Assembly: GCF_009647655.1 (NCBI RefSeq)
Contig: NZ_WJFD01000008.1
Coordinates: forward strand, 1-64,000
Source of the DNA: Chitinophaga sp. SYP-B3965
Lineage (GTDB): Bacteria; Bacteroidota; Bacteroidia; Chitinophagales; Chitinophagaceae
Direction: 5' to 3'
DNA length: 64,000 bases
This document shows positions 25,636 to 35,035 of the stretch, piece by piece. The notes beneath the pieces are model-generated. The model was not told where the DNA came from, did not search any database, and worked only from the letters and a program-made list of their open reading frames with translations. Position 1 is the first letter of the stretch. Each line of letters starts with the position of its first letter. A program made the translations under genes and the position numbers.

Positions 25636-26478
25636 TTATTCGAAATTGATCAGGAGAGCAGGTTGCCCTGCAGCAGGGAGCCGCCCTACTGTACCAGACC
25701 AGTCGCTTTTAGTAGCAATGATGCCTACACGGAATGCTGTGGCGGCAGACAAGTTTTTTATCTTGGAACGCACAATGCGCATTTCAAACTTTAACACGCC
25801 GCCGCTTTCTACCACGGTACCTACTGTAAAGTGTTCAGTAACACCGGTGGGTTCAAAAGAGAAAGCATTCTGCGCTCCTTTATGGTTAAACGCATCCAGC
25901 CAGTCTCCAAGGATGTTTCCTTCCAGGAGTGCATCATATCCACCCTCCGTTATATCTGTGAGCAGACCAGTTGTGGCACTGTTATCTGTATCCAGGTAGA
26001 AGTCGTAGATATCTTCTTTGGCTTTTGTACTATTCACTTCTATGTATACATATACATATTGTGCATCGTAATCAAACTTCACTTTCCGGAAGAATGTTTC
26101 ACCGGCACCAGGCAGGAGTTGGTAATCTGTTATAGCATCCCAGTCTGCCAGGGAATTATCATTCAGTTTAACGGGGGATGTTTTGGCGATATAGATCACG
26201 GTAGACCCTTCAGATACGCGGCCATCTTTTGTGGTGGCATATAAGGTGGGTACGTATTTACCTTTGTCCGGGTACGTGTGTACAGGGCTTTGATCTGTAG
26301 AAGTAGCACCATCTCCAAACTCCCAGCGGTAGGAAACAGCACCAACGGTTTCGTTCGTAAAGGTGACAGTTTTATCTGTGATGTTTATTTTATAAAAAAT
26401 ATCTGCTTCCGGTTGCACCTCGTCCTTTGAACAGCTGGCCACCAGCAGCAGCAGGAATATATATTTAATGTTCTTCAT
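25636..26478 (-). CDS. PKD and CBM9-like surface lipoprotein
   Basis: The 280-residue lipoprotein (lipobox LLVASC, acylated Cys near residue 16) has a PKD domain (about 30-100, with the YRWEFGDGATST and HTYPDKGKY motifs). A C-terminal beta domain (about 110-280) has the CBM9-like features VKFDYDAQYVYVYIEV and YDFYLDTDNSATTG. It is the third gene of the SusC-SusD operon, the position of SusE/SusF-like glycan-binding lipoproteins. It probably captures the polysaccharide at the cell surface. The next gene lies behind a strong terminator. Confidence 0.85.
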   Translation of the reverse strand: MKNIKYIFLLLLVASCSKDEVQPEADIFYKINITDKTVTFTNETVGAVSYRWEFGDGATSTDQSPVHTYPDKGKYVPTLYATTKDGRVSEGSTVIYIAKTSPVKLNDNSLADWDAITDYQLLPGAGETFFRKVKFDYDAQYVYVYIEVNSTKAKEDIYDFYLDTDNSATTGLLTDITEGGYDALLEGNILGDWLDAFNHKGAQNAFSFEPTGVTEHFTVGTVVESGGVLKFEMRIVRSKIKNLSAATAFRVGIIATKSDWSGTVGRLPAAGQPALLINFE

Positions 26479-26504
26479 GATAATGCGGCATTAAAAGTTA
26501 GCAA

Positions 26505-28016
26505 TTAAGGATTCTGCCCACACAGTTTATTCGTTTGTATCTCATCTATCGGAATATAATAGATGATGCGGTCAGCATCCCACTTGGTGATCATATTGGA
26601 ATAGTTGGTGGGATTTACGGCCAGATTGATATCTGATTCCTTCAATCCCGGTAAATGATATCCCCAGTATGTTCTGTTCAGGTCTTTTTTATTGCGGTAC
26701 ACATCATAATTACGGTGGCCTTCAAAAGCCAACTCTATCCTTCTTTCTTTCAACACTACATCCAGTGCAGTTTTACCGGCGGGAAGCACACCATTATATA
26801 AAGCGTTTTCCAGACCGCGGTTCTGACGGATCATGTCTACTGCCGCCAGGGCTTCCGGGGCTTTGTTGGTTTTGGCCAGCGCCTCTGCTTTGTTCAGGTA
26901 CATTTCCGCGAGGCGGAACATGATGGGTGAACTGAGCGTAGGGCTTCCTCCCTGGAAAGAGAATTTGCTGATGTAATATATATCGATGCCATTCTTTTGC
27001 TGGATCACATTGGCCACTTTCAATGGTTTGATGTAAGACCATCTTACATCTTCCATGTGGGCAGACATGGTATCGCGTAATGATTTGGAAGCATATTCTT
27101 CTCCCCATCCGGAGTTACCATCTGAATACAGCATGGAAGCGAGAGAACCTGCTTTCCCGTAATCATCCGCCGTGGTGAATGCCACACAGAAAATTGTTTC
27201 TTTTCCGGCGATGGCATTGGCGAAGAGAGTAGGGAAACTGGCAGCTGTTTCAAGTGTAAAGCGGTTGGAGCTGATCACTTTGTCTGCATAATAAATGGCG
27301 CTGTCGTTTGCCTCCTTATAAAGGTATGCCCTTGAAAGCAAGGCCCATGAAGCTTCTTTGGATGCAAACTGCACACCGCGCGGCTGGGCCATCAGGCTGG
27401 CGCCTTTTTCTGCATCAGCAATCACAGTATTGTATACTTCACTTACACTGGCTCTTGCTTTTTGTCCGGGATCACTGGTAGAGGTGCGTAATATGATACC
27501 GCTGGCAGATGGATCGTGCGTATAAGGTTTGGCATAAAACCTTACGAGGTTAAAATGACAGAAGGCCCGTAAGAAGTAACATTCCCCGATCAGTTGTTTG
27601 ATGGATTCGTCCGGGTTCGCAATTTTCTCTGCGGACTCGATCACGGTGTTCACATCATTGATGATCTTATAGGAGATGTACCAGAAGTAGCGGCTGTTGG
27701 TTTGCGTAGCAGTATGGTCTCCGGAGAAGCTGTAATACAGCGGGTCTGTAGTGGTTTGCCCACATACAATATCATCTCCCGCAAAATCACTCATCTGGAA
27801 ATACTGGCGCAGGTACATGTTGTTGCCATCAATGGTACCATTGAAAGATACATGGTCTTTGAACAAAGCGTAAGCCCCATTCAATCCTTGCTGTAATCCT
27901 TCTTTTGTTCCTGTTAAAGTACCGGTGGTAAGGGAATCACTGGGATCCACATCCTTGAGGCAGCCGGTCATTAACAGCGGTATGATGAGTAGTTTTAAAA
28001 AGCATCTTGTTTTCAT
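26505..28016 (-). CDS. SusD/RagB nutrient-binding lipoprotein
   Basis: The 503-residue lipoprotein (lipobox LLMTGC, Cys near residue 19) belongs to the SusD/RagB family of alpha-helical TPR-like glycan binders. The features are the ECYFLRAFCHFNLVRFYAKPY helix and the C-terminal LKERRIELAFEGHRNYDVYR signature. It acts as the lid on the SusC channel, 17 bp downstream. Its partner SusC is regulated by the ECF sigma/FecR pair further upstream, so the imported ligand is probably also the inducer. Confidence 0.94.
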   Translation of the reverse strand: MKTRCFLKLLIIPLLMTGCLKDVDPSDSLTTGTLTGTKEGLQQGLNGAYALFKDHVSFNGTIDGNNMYLRQYFQMSDFAGDDIVCGQTTTDPLYYSFSGDHTATQTNSRYFWYISYKIINDVNTVIESAEKIANPDESIKQLIGECYFLRAFCHFNLVRFYAKPYTHDPSASGIILRTSTSDPGQKARASVSEVYNTVIADAEKGASLMAQPRGVQFASKEASWALLSRAYLYKEANDSAIYYADKVISSNRFTLETAASFPTLFANAIAGKETIFCVAFTTADDYGKAGSLASMLYSDGNSGWGEEYASKSLRDTMSAHMEDVRWSYIKPLKVANVIQQKNGIDIYYISKFSFQGGSPTLSSPIMFRLAEMYLNKAEALAKTNKAPEALAAVDMIRQNRGLENALYNGVLPAGKTALDVVLKERRIELAFEGHRNYDVYRNKKDLNRTYWGYHLPGLKESDINLAVNPTNYSNMITKWDADRIIYYIPIDEIQTNKLCGQNP

Positions 28017-28033
28017 GTTCTTATAATTTTTTC

Positions 28034-31000
28034 CTAAAACCGGACATTAATGTTTAACAGGTACTGGCGATTATTGGGATACTTGAAGTCGGACAGACCA
28101 GGCATCACATAACTGCCGGAAGTGATCGTGGTGGCAGGATCCTGCCCCAGGAACTTCGTGAACGTGTAAACATTATCCGCTGTTAATGATAGTGTAACCC
28201 CATCCAGCCTCAGCGGGCTGATCCATGTTTTGGGCAAAGTATAGGACAGTGAAATGTTGCGGATAGAGAAGAAGCTGCCGTCTTTCAGGTAACGCGTGGA
28301 CGTTTCCGTAGCGTTCGCTGCATTCTGCGGACTTGGCTCTGTGGCATTGTCTCCCGGTTTCGTCCAGGTGTTATATTCAGAAGGCAATACGATCTGGTTG
28401 TAATAAGGTTCCATGCCATCGTTCATCACAAAACGCAGGGAGTTGGAGAACACCTTGTTACCGGAAATGAAATAACCGTTCACGCTCAGGGCAAAATTCT
28501 TATACTTCCATTGAGAGAAGATACCACCCTGGAATTTAGGCAGTGCAGATCCTACTTCCTGGTAAGTGGCGCTGGCGTAATCATTGGTCACTTCGCGGGA
28601 CACTACTTTTCCGTCTGCATCTTTTTCCACTACTTCCCATTGCGGTGCACCTGTTTGTTTATCTACACCTAACCATTTGGGCATGTAGAATTCATAGAGG
28701 TTACCGCCGTTGCGATAAATCTGAGAGATGCTCCAGGTAGGCTGTGTGCGAATGATATCACTTGGCAGGTCCTGTAATTTATTAGAGTTGAAGTTGATAT
28801 TGAAATCTGTGCTCCACTCAAAATCCCTCGTTTTGATATTCACACTGCTGATGCCAAATTCAATACCGTTATTCACGATCTCGCCGGCATTTTCCCAACG
28901 TTGTTCAAAACCAACAGAGAGGGGTTGTGATACCTGCAGCAACAGGTTCTTCGTTACGTTATTATATACATCTACTGTTAAGTTCACCCGTTTGAATAAA
29001 CCGAGATCAATACCGGCATTCAACTGGTGTTTACTTTCCCAGGTGAGGTTTGGGCTGGGCAGTTGTAAAGGAACAGCTGCGGTACCACCATTATACTGAC
29101 TGCTCAATGAATACAATCCTAAATAACGGGAAGAGCCGATATCCTGTGTGCCTGTTACGCCATAACTACCACGGAGTTTTAATTCATCCAGCCATTCTAC
29201 TCCCTGCAGGAAAGATTCTTTGCTCATCATCCAGGCAGCAGAAACAGCGGGGAAGGAACCATATCTTTTATTGGAAGGGAATGCAGAAGAACCATCTACC
29301 CGATAAGAAGCGGTGAGGAAATATTTATCGCGGAAACCGTAGTTCACCTGTGAGATGAGTGATTGCAGGATGCCCTGATCATTACGGCCGGTTACCAGCT
29401 GGTTGTTGGATACTACATTCAATACCGTCAGACCTACAGGTAATCCTTTACCGGAAGCGCCTACAATTTCTGTTTTGCTGTTCTCTATGGCCACACCCGC
29501 CAATCCGCTAATGGAATGATCTCCTTTGCGGAAGTTGAATTTCAACAGGTCTGTAGAGATCACGCCATAGTTGAGTGTTCCCAGTTCATTCAGGAAACCG
29601 GTACCATGGTACAGGCCCGCTACGATGGGAGAATAATAATCTGTGGATTTATTGTAATTCACCGCACCTCGGTTGGTGCTGGAGAAAGAGAGCCAGTCTG
29701 TGATCTGCACATTCAGGTTCAGATCATAGTTGACGTTAAAGCTTTTGTACGGATGGTTGGAATTGTTGATGGTATGGATCGGATTCGTTTTATCCCTCGA
29801 CCACCATTTGGCAGTACTATTACCATCTACATATACCGGCTGCCCGTTTTCATCATATGGATTATCCCATGGCATGTTCAGGTAAGCATAGAACACATCT
29901 TCATAGTTAAAGCTCTTACCGCTGGCGGCGCTGAGGTTGATGTTATTCGTAACGCTTACTTTTTTAGAGAAGTGATGCGTGGAATTACCGCGGAGGTTGA
30001 TCCGCTGGAAATTTGTATTCAGGAAAGTACCTTTCTCATTGTAATAAGAGATACTGGTATAATACTCATTCTTTTCATTGGCGCCACTGGCGGAAATGAA
30101 GAAATTCGTCATCGGCGCTGTGGGGAACATGGCGGTGAGCCAGTTGTAATCCTGTCCCCTTAATGTTCTTGGGCGTTCATCATAGAATTTCAGGAGATCT
30201 ATCTTATGTGAATTATCGGTGGTACCGGGAATGTAATCACGATAGAATTCTTTGTGGCGTTCGTATAATTGCGCGCCGTTCATCATCTTCATCCTTCCGA
30301 AATCCGGTGTGCGGAAACCGGTGGTTACCTTCGCTTCAAACTTCGCTTTATCACCACGGCCTTTTTTAGTGGTAACGATGATCACACCTGCATTGGCTTG
30401 CGAACCATACATGGCAGTAGCACCTGCATCTTTCAACACGGTGATATTATCTACGTCATTCGGATCGAAGTTGCCACCGATGATACCATCTACTACATAA
30501 AGTGGTGTTTGCGATGCATTGACAGAAGAAACCCCTCTCAGCCTGATCTCCGAAACACTACCCGGAACACCAGAACTATTCACTACCTGCAAACCGGCCA
30601 CCTTACCTTGTAACATGGAGCCCACATCATTGGTGGTTACGTCTTTCAGTTTTTCTGCGGACACTGTGCTAACGGCACTGGTGAGTTCGCTCTTCTTTCT
30701 GTCGCTATACCCTACTACTACGATTTCATTAAAGTTCTTTGTGTCTTCCAGCAAAACGAGATTGAGTGGCTGACCGTTTGCGCTTACTTCGCGTGTAACA
30801 AAACCAATACTGCTGATGGTGAGAATGGCACCGGGGCGAACATCTTTCAACAGGAATAAACCCTGTTCATTTGTTTGCGTACCGCGGACGGTTCCCTTTA
30901 TGAGGATAGTAGCACCTGGGAGCGGGGAATTGTCTGAAGATGTAATCTTCCCCGATTGTGTAATTAATGTGTCTGCTGCTTTGGGTGTGACTGTCTCTAC

Positions 31001-31366
31001 AAACCCGGGTAATTTTTTGATCACGAAACTGTTGCCTTCCAGCGCGTACATGATCTGTTGGTTCTTCAGGCAAAGTTCCAGCAATTGTTGCACGGTTACA
31101 TCTTTTACATCGAGTGTAACGGGCCTTGTGCTGGATAATACTTTTTCCGAATACACAATAGATACGCCTGTTTGCGTGATCACTTCTGCGAAAACCTTCT
31201 GCAAAGGCATGTCTTTCACCGTCAAGGTCACCTTCTGGGAGTATCCGGCAGCACAAACGTGCAGGCAGGTGACGAGCAGGAGGAATGTGGTTAGTTTCAT
31301 AACCCTGATAATTTTGGTTGACAGCCCGCGTAAATGGCGGGCCATTGCATTACAACTGAATTGCAT
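28034..31366 (-). CDS. SusC/RagA TonB-linked transporter with STN domain
   Basis: The 1110-residue outer-membrane transporter has a signal peptide (to about residue 43), an N-terminal STN signalling domain (about 45-115; DMPLQKVFAEVITQTGVSI) and a carboxypeptidase-like domain (about 135-210). A TonB plug (about 220-345, TLYVVDGII-like and DAGATAMYGSQANAGVIIVTTKKG) leads into the 22-strand barrel. The STN domain relays ligand occupancy to FecR, whose gene lies upstream after a hairpin, giving the sigma-FecR-SusC relay. It forms the channel half of the SusCD complex. Confidence 0.95.
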   Translation of the reverse strand: MQFSCNAMARHLRGLSTKIIRVMKLTTFLLLVTCLHVCAAGYSQKVTLTVKDMPLQKVFAEVITQTGVSIVYSEKVLSSTRPVTLDVKDVTVQQLLELCLKNQQIMYALEGNSFVIKKLPGFVETVTPKAADTLITQSGKITSSDNSPLPGATILIKGTVRGTQTNEQGLFLLKDVRPGAILTISSIGFVTREVSANGQPLNLVLLEDTKNFNEIVVVGYSDRKKSELTSAVSTVSAEKLKDVTTNDVGSMLQGKVAGLQVVNSSGVPGSVSEIRLRGVSSVNASQTPLYVVDGIIGGNFDPNDVDNITVLKDAGATAMYGSQANAGVIIVTTKKGRGDKAKFEAKVTTGFRTPDFGRMKMMNGAQLYERHKEFYRDYIPGTTDNSHKIDLLKFYDERPRTLRGQDYNWLTAMFPTAPMTNFFISASGANEKNEYYTSISYYNEKGTFLNTNFQRINLRGNSTHHFSKKVSVTNNINLSAASGKSFNYEDVFYAYLNMPWDNPYDENGQPVYVDGNSTAKWWSRDKTNPIHTINNSNHPYKSFNVNYDLNLNVQITDWLSFSSTNRGAVNYNKSTDYYSPIVAGLYHGTGFLNELGTLNYGVISTDLLKFNFRKGDHSISGLAGVAIENSKTEIVGASGKGLPVGLTVLNVVSNNQLVTGRNDQGILQSLISQVNYGFRDKYFLTASYRVDGSSAFPSNKRYGSFPAVSAAWMMSKESFLQGVEWLDELKLRGSYGVTGTQDIGSSRYLGLYSLSSQYNGGTAAVPLQLPSPNLTWESKHQLNAGIDLGLFKRVNLTVDVYNNVTKNLLLQVSQPLSVGFEQRWENAGEIVNNGIEFGISSVNIKTRDFEWSTDFNINFNSNKLQDLPSDIIRTQPTWSISQIYRNGGNLYEFYMPKWLGVDKQTGAPQWEVVEKDADGKVVSREVTNDYASATYQEVGSALPKFQGGIFSQWKYKNFALSVNGYFISGNKVFSNSLRFVMNDGMEPYYNQIVLPSEYNTWTKPGDNATEPSPQNAANATETSTRYLKDGSFFSIRNISLSYTLPKTWISPLRLDGVTLSLTADNVYTFTKFLGQDPATTITSGSYVMPGLSDFKYPNNRQYLLNINVRF

Positions 31367-31428
31367 ACTTTTGTGGTGTTTGGTAATAAATTTTGATTGA
31401 TCCTCAATTAAAAAAAAGCCAGATGTAC

Positions 31429-31464
31429 ACCGGGTTCCGACTGCAATCGGAGTCCGGTTTTTTT
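31429..31464. terminator. Hairpin between fecR and susC
   Basis: A 12-bp stem (31429-31440 with 31447-31458, two G-T pairs, loop CTGCAA) is followed by seven T on the plus strand. On the minus strand, in the direction of the operon, eight T lie about 12 bases behind the stem. It may partly terminate fecR transcripts before susC. The better T-tract orientation is on the strand with no gene. Confidence 0.6.
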
Positions 31465-31488
31465 ATTTTTGGTTGACGATTATGTATT

Positions 31489-32613
31489 TTAAGGTAATAC
31501 GATCACTTTTCTTCCTTCTACCCTGAAATGGGAAAATCCGTTCCCTTCTAATAAGGTAAGTACGTTAGATAAGTTCAGGCTGCGTGCAATACCACCACCA
31601 TATAGTTCCGTGCTGGGTGTTGTTTCATACACGATCTCTACATCATACCAGCGGGCTACTTCTCTTAAGATAGCGGGCAGGGCCATGTTATTAAATACAA
31701 AGAGGCCATTTTTCCAGGCGAGTACTTTTCTTACATCTGCTTCCTGTACCGTAAAGGTGTGGCTTTTTAATATGGCCTGCTGGCCGGGTTTCAGTAAACG
31801 TGTTTCATTTCCTTCCTTTACCTGTACGGCGCCCTGGAGCAAAGTAGTATTGATGGTATTTTCATCTGCATATGCCATGATATCGAAATGGGTACCGAGT
31901 ACCTGTACTTCCATGTCGTTGGCCTTTACTTTAAAAGGCTGGGCTGCGTTTTGGGCTACTTCAAAATAGCCCTGGCCTTCCAGTTCCACGATCCTCTCTT
32001 TGCCGGTAAAGGCTGTAGGGTATCTGAGGGAAGAGGCGGAATTCAGCCATACTTTTGTGCCGTCCGGTAATACTACACGGAACTGGCCACCACGGGGGGT
32101 AGATAATTTGTTGTAACCTTCGGCCGCTTTGCCGGCGCTATATAATAACTGGCCATTTTGCTGGGAGATCTTTGTATTCCCGCGGCTGATGATCTGGTTG
32201 CCGGAACTGTCCAGCGTAACGGTGGAACCATCTGCTAATGTGAGAACGGCTTTGTTGCTGCCGGGGAGGATCTTTTCTTCCTGCTGTGCTGTTGTTTGTT
32301 TTACGGTGGTTTTATTGGTTTGTGCCCACCATATTAATATTGCAACCGCAGCTGCCGCTGCTACTCTTGGGAAAGTGAAGATCCGCCGGGTTTTAGTTTT
32401 AGTGATATTCGCGTAAACGCTTTCTGTATCTACTTCCGGCAAGGGTTCGTCTGCCCGGAAACGATGGAATTCTTCTTCCATAAAATGATGCAGGGTAGCG
32501 TCATTTTCTGCCGCCGCGATGAAGGCAAACAATTCTTCCAGCTCTTCCTTTGTGCAGGTTTTATCTGTGTAGCGCTGAAGAAGGTATGTTATTCTTGACG
32601 GGGCCTGCGGCAT
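31489..32613 (-). CDS. FecR family anti-sigma factor
   Basis: This 374-residue protein has an N-terminal cytoplasmic part (about 1-90) that binds the sigma factor, one membrane helix (about 95-112, AAAAVAILIWWA) and a periplasmic FecR domain (about 145-240; STPRGGQFRVVLPDGTKVWLNSASSLRYP) with a C-terminal DUF4974-like STN-like domain (about 300-374). It holds the adjacent ECF sigma factor inactive until SusC signals ligand. It starts 56 bp after the sigma gene stop and is on the same strand. Confidence 0.94.
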   Translation of the reverse strand: MPQAPSRITYLLQRYTDKTCTKEELEELFAFIAAAENDATLHHFMEEEFHRFRADEPLPEVDTESVYANITKTKTRRIFTFPRVAAAAAVAILIWWAQTNKTTVKQTTAQQEEKILPGSNKAVLTLADGSTVTLDSSGNQIISRGNTKISQQNGQLLYSAGKAAEGYNKLSTPRGGQFRVVLPDGTKVWLNSASSLRYPTAFTGKERIVELEGQGYFEVAQNAAQPFKVKANDMEVQVLGTHFDIMAYADENTINTTLLQGAVQVKEGNETRLLKPGQQAILKSHTFTVQEADVRKVLAWKNGLFVFNNMALPAILREVARWYDVEIVYETTPSTELYGGGIARSLNLSNVLTLLEGNGFSHFRVEGRKVIVLP

Positions 32614-32668
32614 ACGGGTGCTTTTAATAAAGACGTATGGGGAGAAGGGAAGGACCGTGGTTTTGGCA

Positions 32669-33247
32669 TTAATTTTTCAAAGCGAAGATGGTGGCCAGTA
32701 TTACTGCATGCCGGGCTAAATAAACCCGGATATGTTTCAGCGTTTCCACCAGCAGGTTTTTGACCCGGCTCTTAGAGAGGCCGAGTTGTTGGGCAATTTG
32801 TTCGTGACTTAGCCCCTGGTGGCGGCTTAGCTGGAAAACGGTTTGTTTTTGAGGAGACAGTGCCTCCAGGGCCTGGTGGATCAGTTGCTTGCTCTCCCGG
32901 ACGTCCAGTTGCTGGGCGGGCTCTTCGGAGGTTTCAGAGATATTAGCCCAGACCTGGTCTATCAGCCTTTGCTGGAGGGCCACTTTGCGGAGATGATCCA
33001 TGATGCGGTTGCGGGCTATCATGAATATATAGCTGTCGAAACGCTCAATGTCCGGCAACTGTGCCCGGCTGGTCCATAAACGGAGGAAAGTGTCCTGCAG
33101 GATGTCTTCTGCGTCTACGGCGGAATGGGTTAAATGAATAGCAAAAGCCAATACCTGCCGGTTATGCCGCACATATAATTCCCGGAAAGCTAACTCATCG
33201 CCCTCCCTCAATTTAATTAACAGGTCTTTGTCAGTTATTACAGGCAT
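32669..33247 (-). CDS. ECF sigma factor of the SusC/SusD locus
   Basis: The 192-residue sigma-70 family factor has region 2 (about 20-90; AFAIHLTHSAVDAEDILQDTFLRLW) and region 4 (about 125-180; LSPQKQTVFQLSRHQGLSHEQIAQQLGLSKSRVKNLL). A C-terminal helix follows. It is paired with FecR directly downstream, so it should drive the SusC/SusD operon when FecR is released. The order sigma, FecR, SusC, SusD is that of standard Bacteroidota polysaccharide or siderophore loci. Confidence 0.95.
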   Translation of the reverse strand: MPVITDKDLLIKLREGDELAFRELYVRHNRQVLAFAIHLTHSAVDAEDILQDTFLRLWTSRAQLPDIERFDSYIFMIARNRIMDHLRKVALQQRLIDQVWANISETSEEPAQQLDVRESKQLIHQALEALSPQKQTVFQLSRHQGLSHEQIAQQLGLSKSRVKNLLVETLKHIRVYLARHAVILATIFALKN

Positions 33248-33402
33248 CCCGGAACAATTTTAGGTAAATTATCGTCCTAAAAAAAGCCCCGGCCCAGAAT
33301 AATCCCCTTTCTGAAAAAAAATCTCATTTTCTTCCAAAGCAACTGACATACCCTTGTCACCTACCCTCCTTTACTTTGTATTACAATTAAAAACTGAAAC
33401 AT

Positions 33403-33924
33403 ATGCAACACACTGCCACTACCACAGACACTGCTATCGTTTACCTGATGAAGAACTATACCCGGTATAACCTCTGGGCAAACAAAACCCTCGTTAACTG
33501 GCTCAGGACCAAGGAAGAAAGTGTATTGGAACAGGAAGTGCCTTCCAGTTTTTCCAGTGTAAAAAAGACCCTCTCCCATATCCTGCAAACACAACAATAT
33601 TGGTTATCTATTATAAGAAGGGATGAAACTCCTGAACTCTTTCAGGGGGAAACGGCTACCCTGGAAGAGGTGTTTTCCACTATCATCGCGCAATCAGAAG
33701 AATTTGCGGCTTTTGTAGAAGGGATGGAAGCAGACGGGATCAGTGAAAAAACCATGGTGGTGAGCCCCTGGTTTCAGTCGGATTTTGCGAATTTTGAATA
33801 TATCATGCAGGTGATGAACCATAGCACCTACCACAGGGGGCAGATCACGACAATCGGAAGGAACCTGGGCTTTACAGATGCCCCGATGACGGATTACAAT
33901 TTTTACAATATTCATGGGAAGTGA
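33403..33924 (+). CDS. DinB family protein
   Basis: The 173-residue four-helix-bundle protein of the DinB/YfiT family keeps the three metal-ligand histidines: His59 in TLSHILQ and His140 and His144 in NHSTYHRGQI. Family members bind Zn or Ni and include thiol S-transferases, but the reaction here is unknown. TACTTTG at 33372-33378 with TTG at 33354 is a promoter candidate 24 bases before the ATG. It is convergent with a small membrane protein gene. Confidence 0.9.
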   Translation: MQHTATTTDTAIVYLMKNYTRYNLWANKTLVNWLRTKEESVLEQEVPSSFSSVKKTLSHILQTQQYWLSIIRRDETPELFQGETATLEEVFSTIIAQSEEFAAFVEGMEADGISEKTMVVSPWFQSDFANFEYIMQVMNHSTYHRGQITTIGRNLGFTDAPMTDYNFYNIHGK

Positions 33925-33933
33925 GGTATACAA

Positions 33934-33948
33934 GTATCGAACACGTAC
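33934..33948. repeat. Second copy of the 11-bp intergenic repeat
   Basis: GTATCGAACAC is followed by a partial unit GTACC. It matches the tandem units at 3424-3445 and also lies directly behind a plus-strand gene. Confidence 0.5.
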
Positions 33949-33958
33949 CCTATGTGAA

Positions 33959-33985
33959 GAGGGGGATCGATTTGATCCCCCTTCA
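33959..33985. terminator. Hairpin between convergent genes
   Basis: A stem of 8-9 bp (33961-33968 with 33974-33981, GGGGGATC and its complement, loop GATTT) lies between the DinB gene and the minus-strand membrane protein gene. The T-tract is weak (TTCATTTAT) on the plus strand, so strength is uncertain. Confidence 0.6.
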
Positions 33986-33989
33986 TTTA

Positions 33990-34364
33990 TCAGGCTATTA
34001 CTTTAAGGCCCGCGTATTGGAGTAAAGCCATTCCTGCCACCCAAACAGCCACAGCCCCAATGGCCAAACTGCCTATTCCTGAGATCACGGAAAAAAGGGC
34101 AAGGATGGCAATTATGCTGGCTACCACCCACAAAACATCCATTAATATCACTAAACGCACGCCTCCCGGGTTGACAGGTTTTCCTTTACTTACGGCAAAA
34201 ACATAGATGGAGAATAAAACGAGGAAAATACCGGCAGCGATAAAAGGCCATGTTTCCGTTACACCAAATAAACCGGCAATGGGACCTGCCACTGTGATAA
34301 GGCCAATTCCTGTAGTACCTGAAGTGATAGCATTGATCTGCATGGTTGTTGATAACTGTATCAT
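33990..34364 (-). CDS. Small four-helix membrane protein
   Basis: The 124-residue protein has four predicted membrane helices (about 10-30, 35-55, 70-90 and 100-120), no signal peptide and no recognised motif. The ATG at 34364 (MIQLSTTMQINAITSG) is preferred over an upstream in-frame ATG at 34406, as the extra part is basic and unlike an N-terminus. A related protein class of this size exists in Bacteroidota without a function. It lies 100 bp after an ECF sigma gene on the same strand and could be under its control. Confidence 0.75.
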   Translation of the reverse strand: MIQLSTTMQINAITSGTTGIGLITVAGPIAGLFGVTETWPFIAAGIFLVLFSIYVFAVSKGKPVNPGGVRLVILMDVLWVVASIIAILALFSVISGIGSLAIGAVAVWVAGMALLQYAGLKVIA

Positions 34365-34463
34365 ACTTTTACGTTTTTGTTGATGTAAAGGTAGACAGGT
34401 GGCCAAACGCCACTGTTATCATCTCACGACAAAGGCTTACCATTTCCCGCCAATTCCAATTGA

Positions 34464-34946
34464 TCAATATCGTTGCACCATAGTCCGCAACGTTCTCCTG
34501 GCTACATAGATCTTGCTTTTAATAGTTCCCAGCGGTTCGCCCAGTATGCCTGCTATTTCCAGGTACTTGTATCCTTCATAATACAAGAGGAAAGGTTTTC
34601 TCACCATCATCGGTAATTTAGCCACGGCATGCTGCAAGTCCTTTTCATGCAACCGCTCGTCCTTCTCTTCAGGATGATGATGCACATGCTCCAGTCCATA
34701 TTGAATATGGAGTTGCATTTTATGCTGACGGCGGTAATGATTGATGAAAGTATTCCGCATGATGATATACAGCCAGGCTTTGATATTTGTACCTGATCTG
34801 AATTTCTCGCGGTTAGTGAGTGCTTTGACGATCGTTTCCTGGTAAAGGTCTTTCCCTTCATCCGGGCTTTTCGTCAATTTGATCGCGTAGGGATACAGGA
34901 AGTCACTACTGCTCAATAACAGGTTATTGAATTCTGTGGTAGACAT
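34464..34946 (-). CDS. Orphan ECF sigma factor
   Basis: The 160-residue sigma-70 family protein has region 2 (about 10-75; GKDLYQETIVKALTNREKF, AWLYIIMRNTFINHYRR) and region 4 (about 105-155; LPMMVRKPFLLYYEGYKYLEIAGILGEPLGTIKSKIYVARRTL). No anti-sigma gene lies next to it, so control is elsewhere or by expression level. A consensus promoter lies immediately upstream. The neighbouring small membrane protein is too short to be a clear anti-sigma factor. Confidence 0.92.
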   Translation of the reverse strand: MSTTEFNNLLLSSSDFLYPYAIKLTKSPDEGKDLYQETIVKALTNREKFRSGTNIKAWLYIIMRNTFINHYRRQHKMQLHIQYGLEHVHHHPEEKDERLHEKDLQHAVAKLPMMVRKPFLLYYEGYKYLEIAGILGEPLGTIKSKIYVARRTLRTMVQRY

Positions 34947-34969
34947 TGGTAGATCATTTTAATGTATAC

Positions 34970-35000
34970 CAAAGTTACCAGCCGTGTACCGCTACGTCAA
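34970..35000 (-). promoter_or_regulatory. Promoter of the orphan ECF sigma gene
   Basis: On the minus strand a TTG at 35000-34998, a 20-base spacer and a perfect TAACTTTG at 34977-34970 match the Bacteroidota promoter. The leader is about 20 nt. Confidence 0.65.
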
Positions 35001-35035
35001 TCGACAAAAAGAGGTTTCTGTTGTACAAATCGTGA

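Noticed and set aside
33990..34364. Small membrane protein as anti-sigma factor of the ECF gene
   Set aside because: It has four membrane helices and no cytoplasmic sigma-binding domain; co-orientation alone is too weak.
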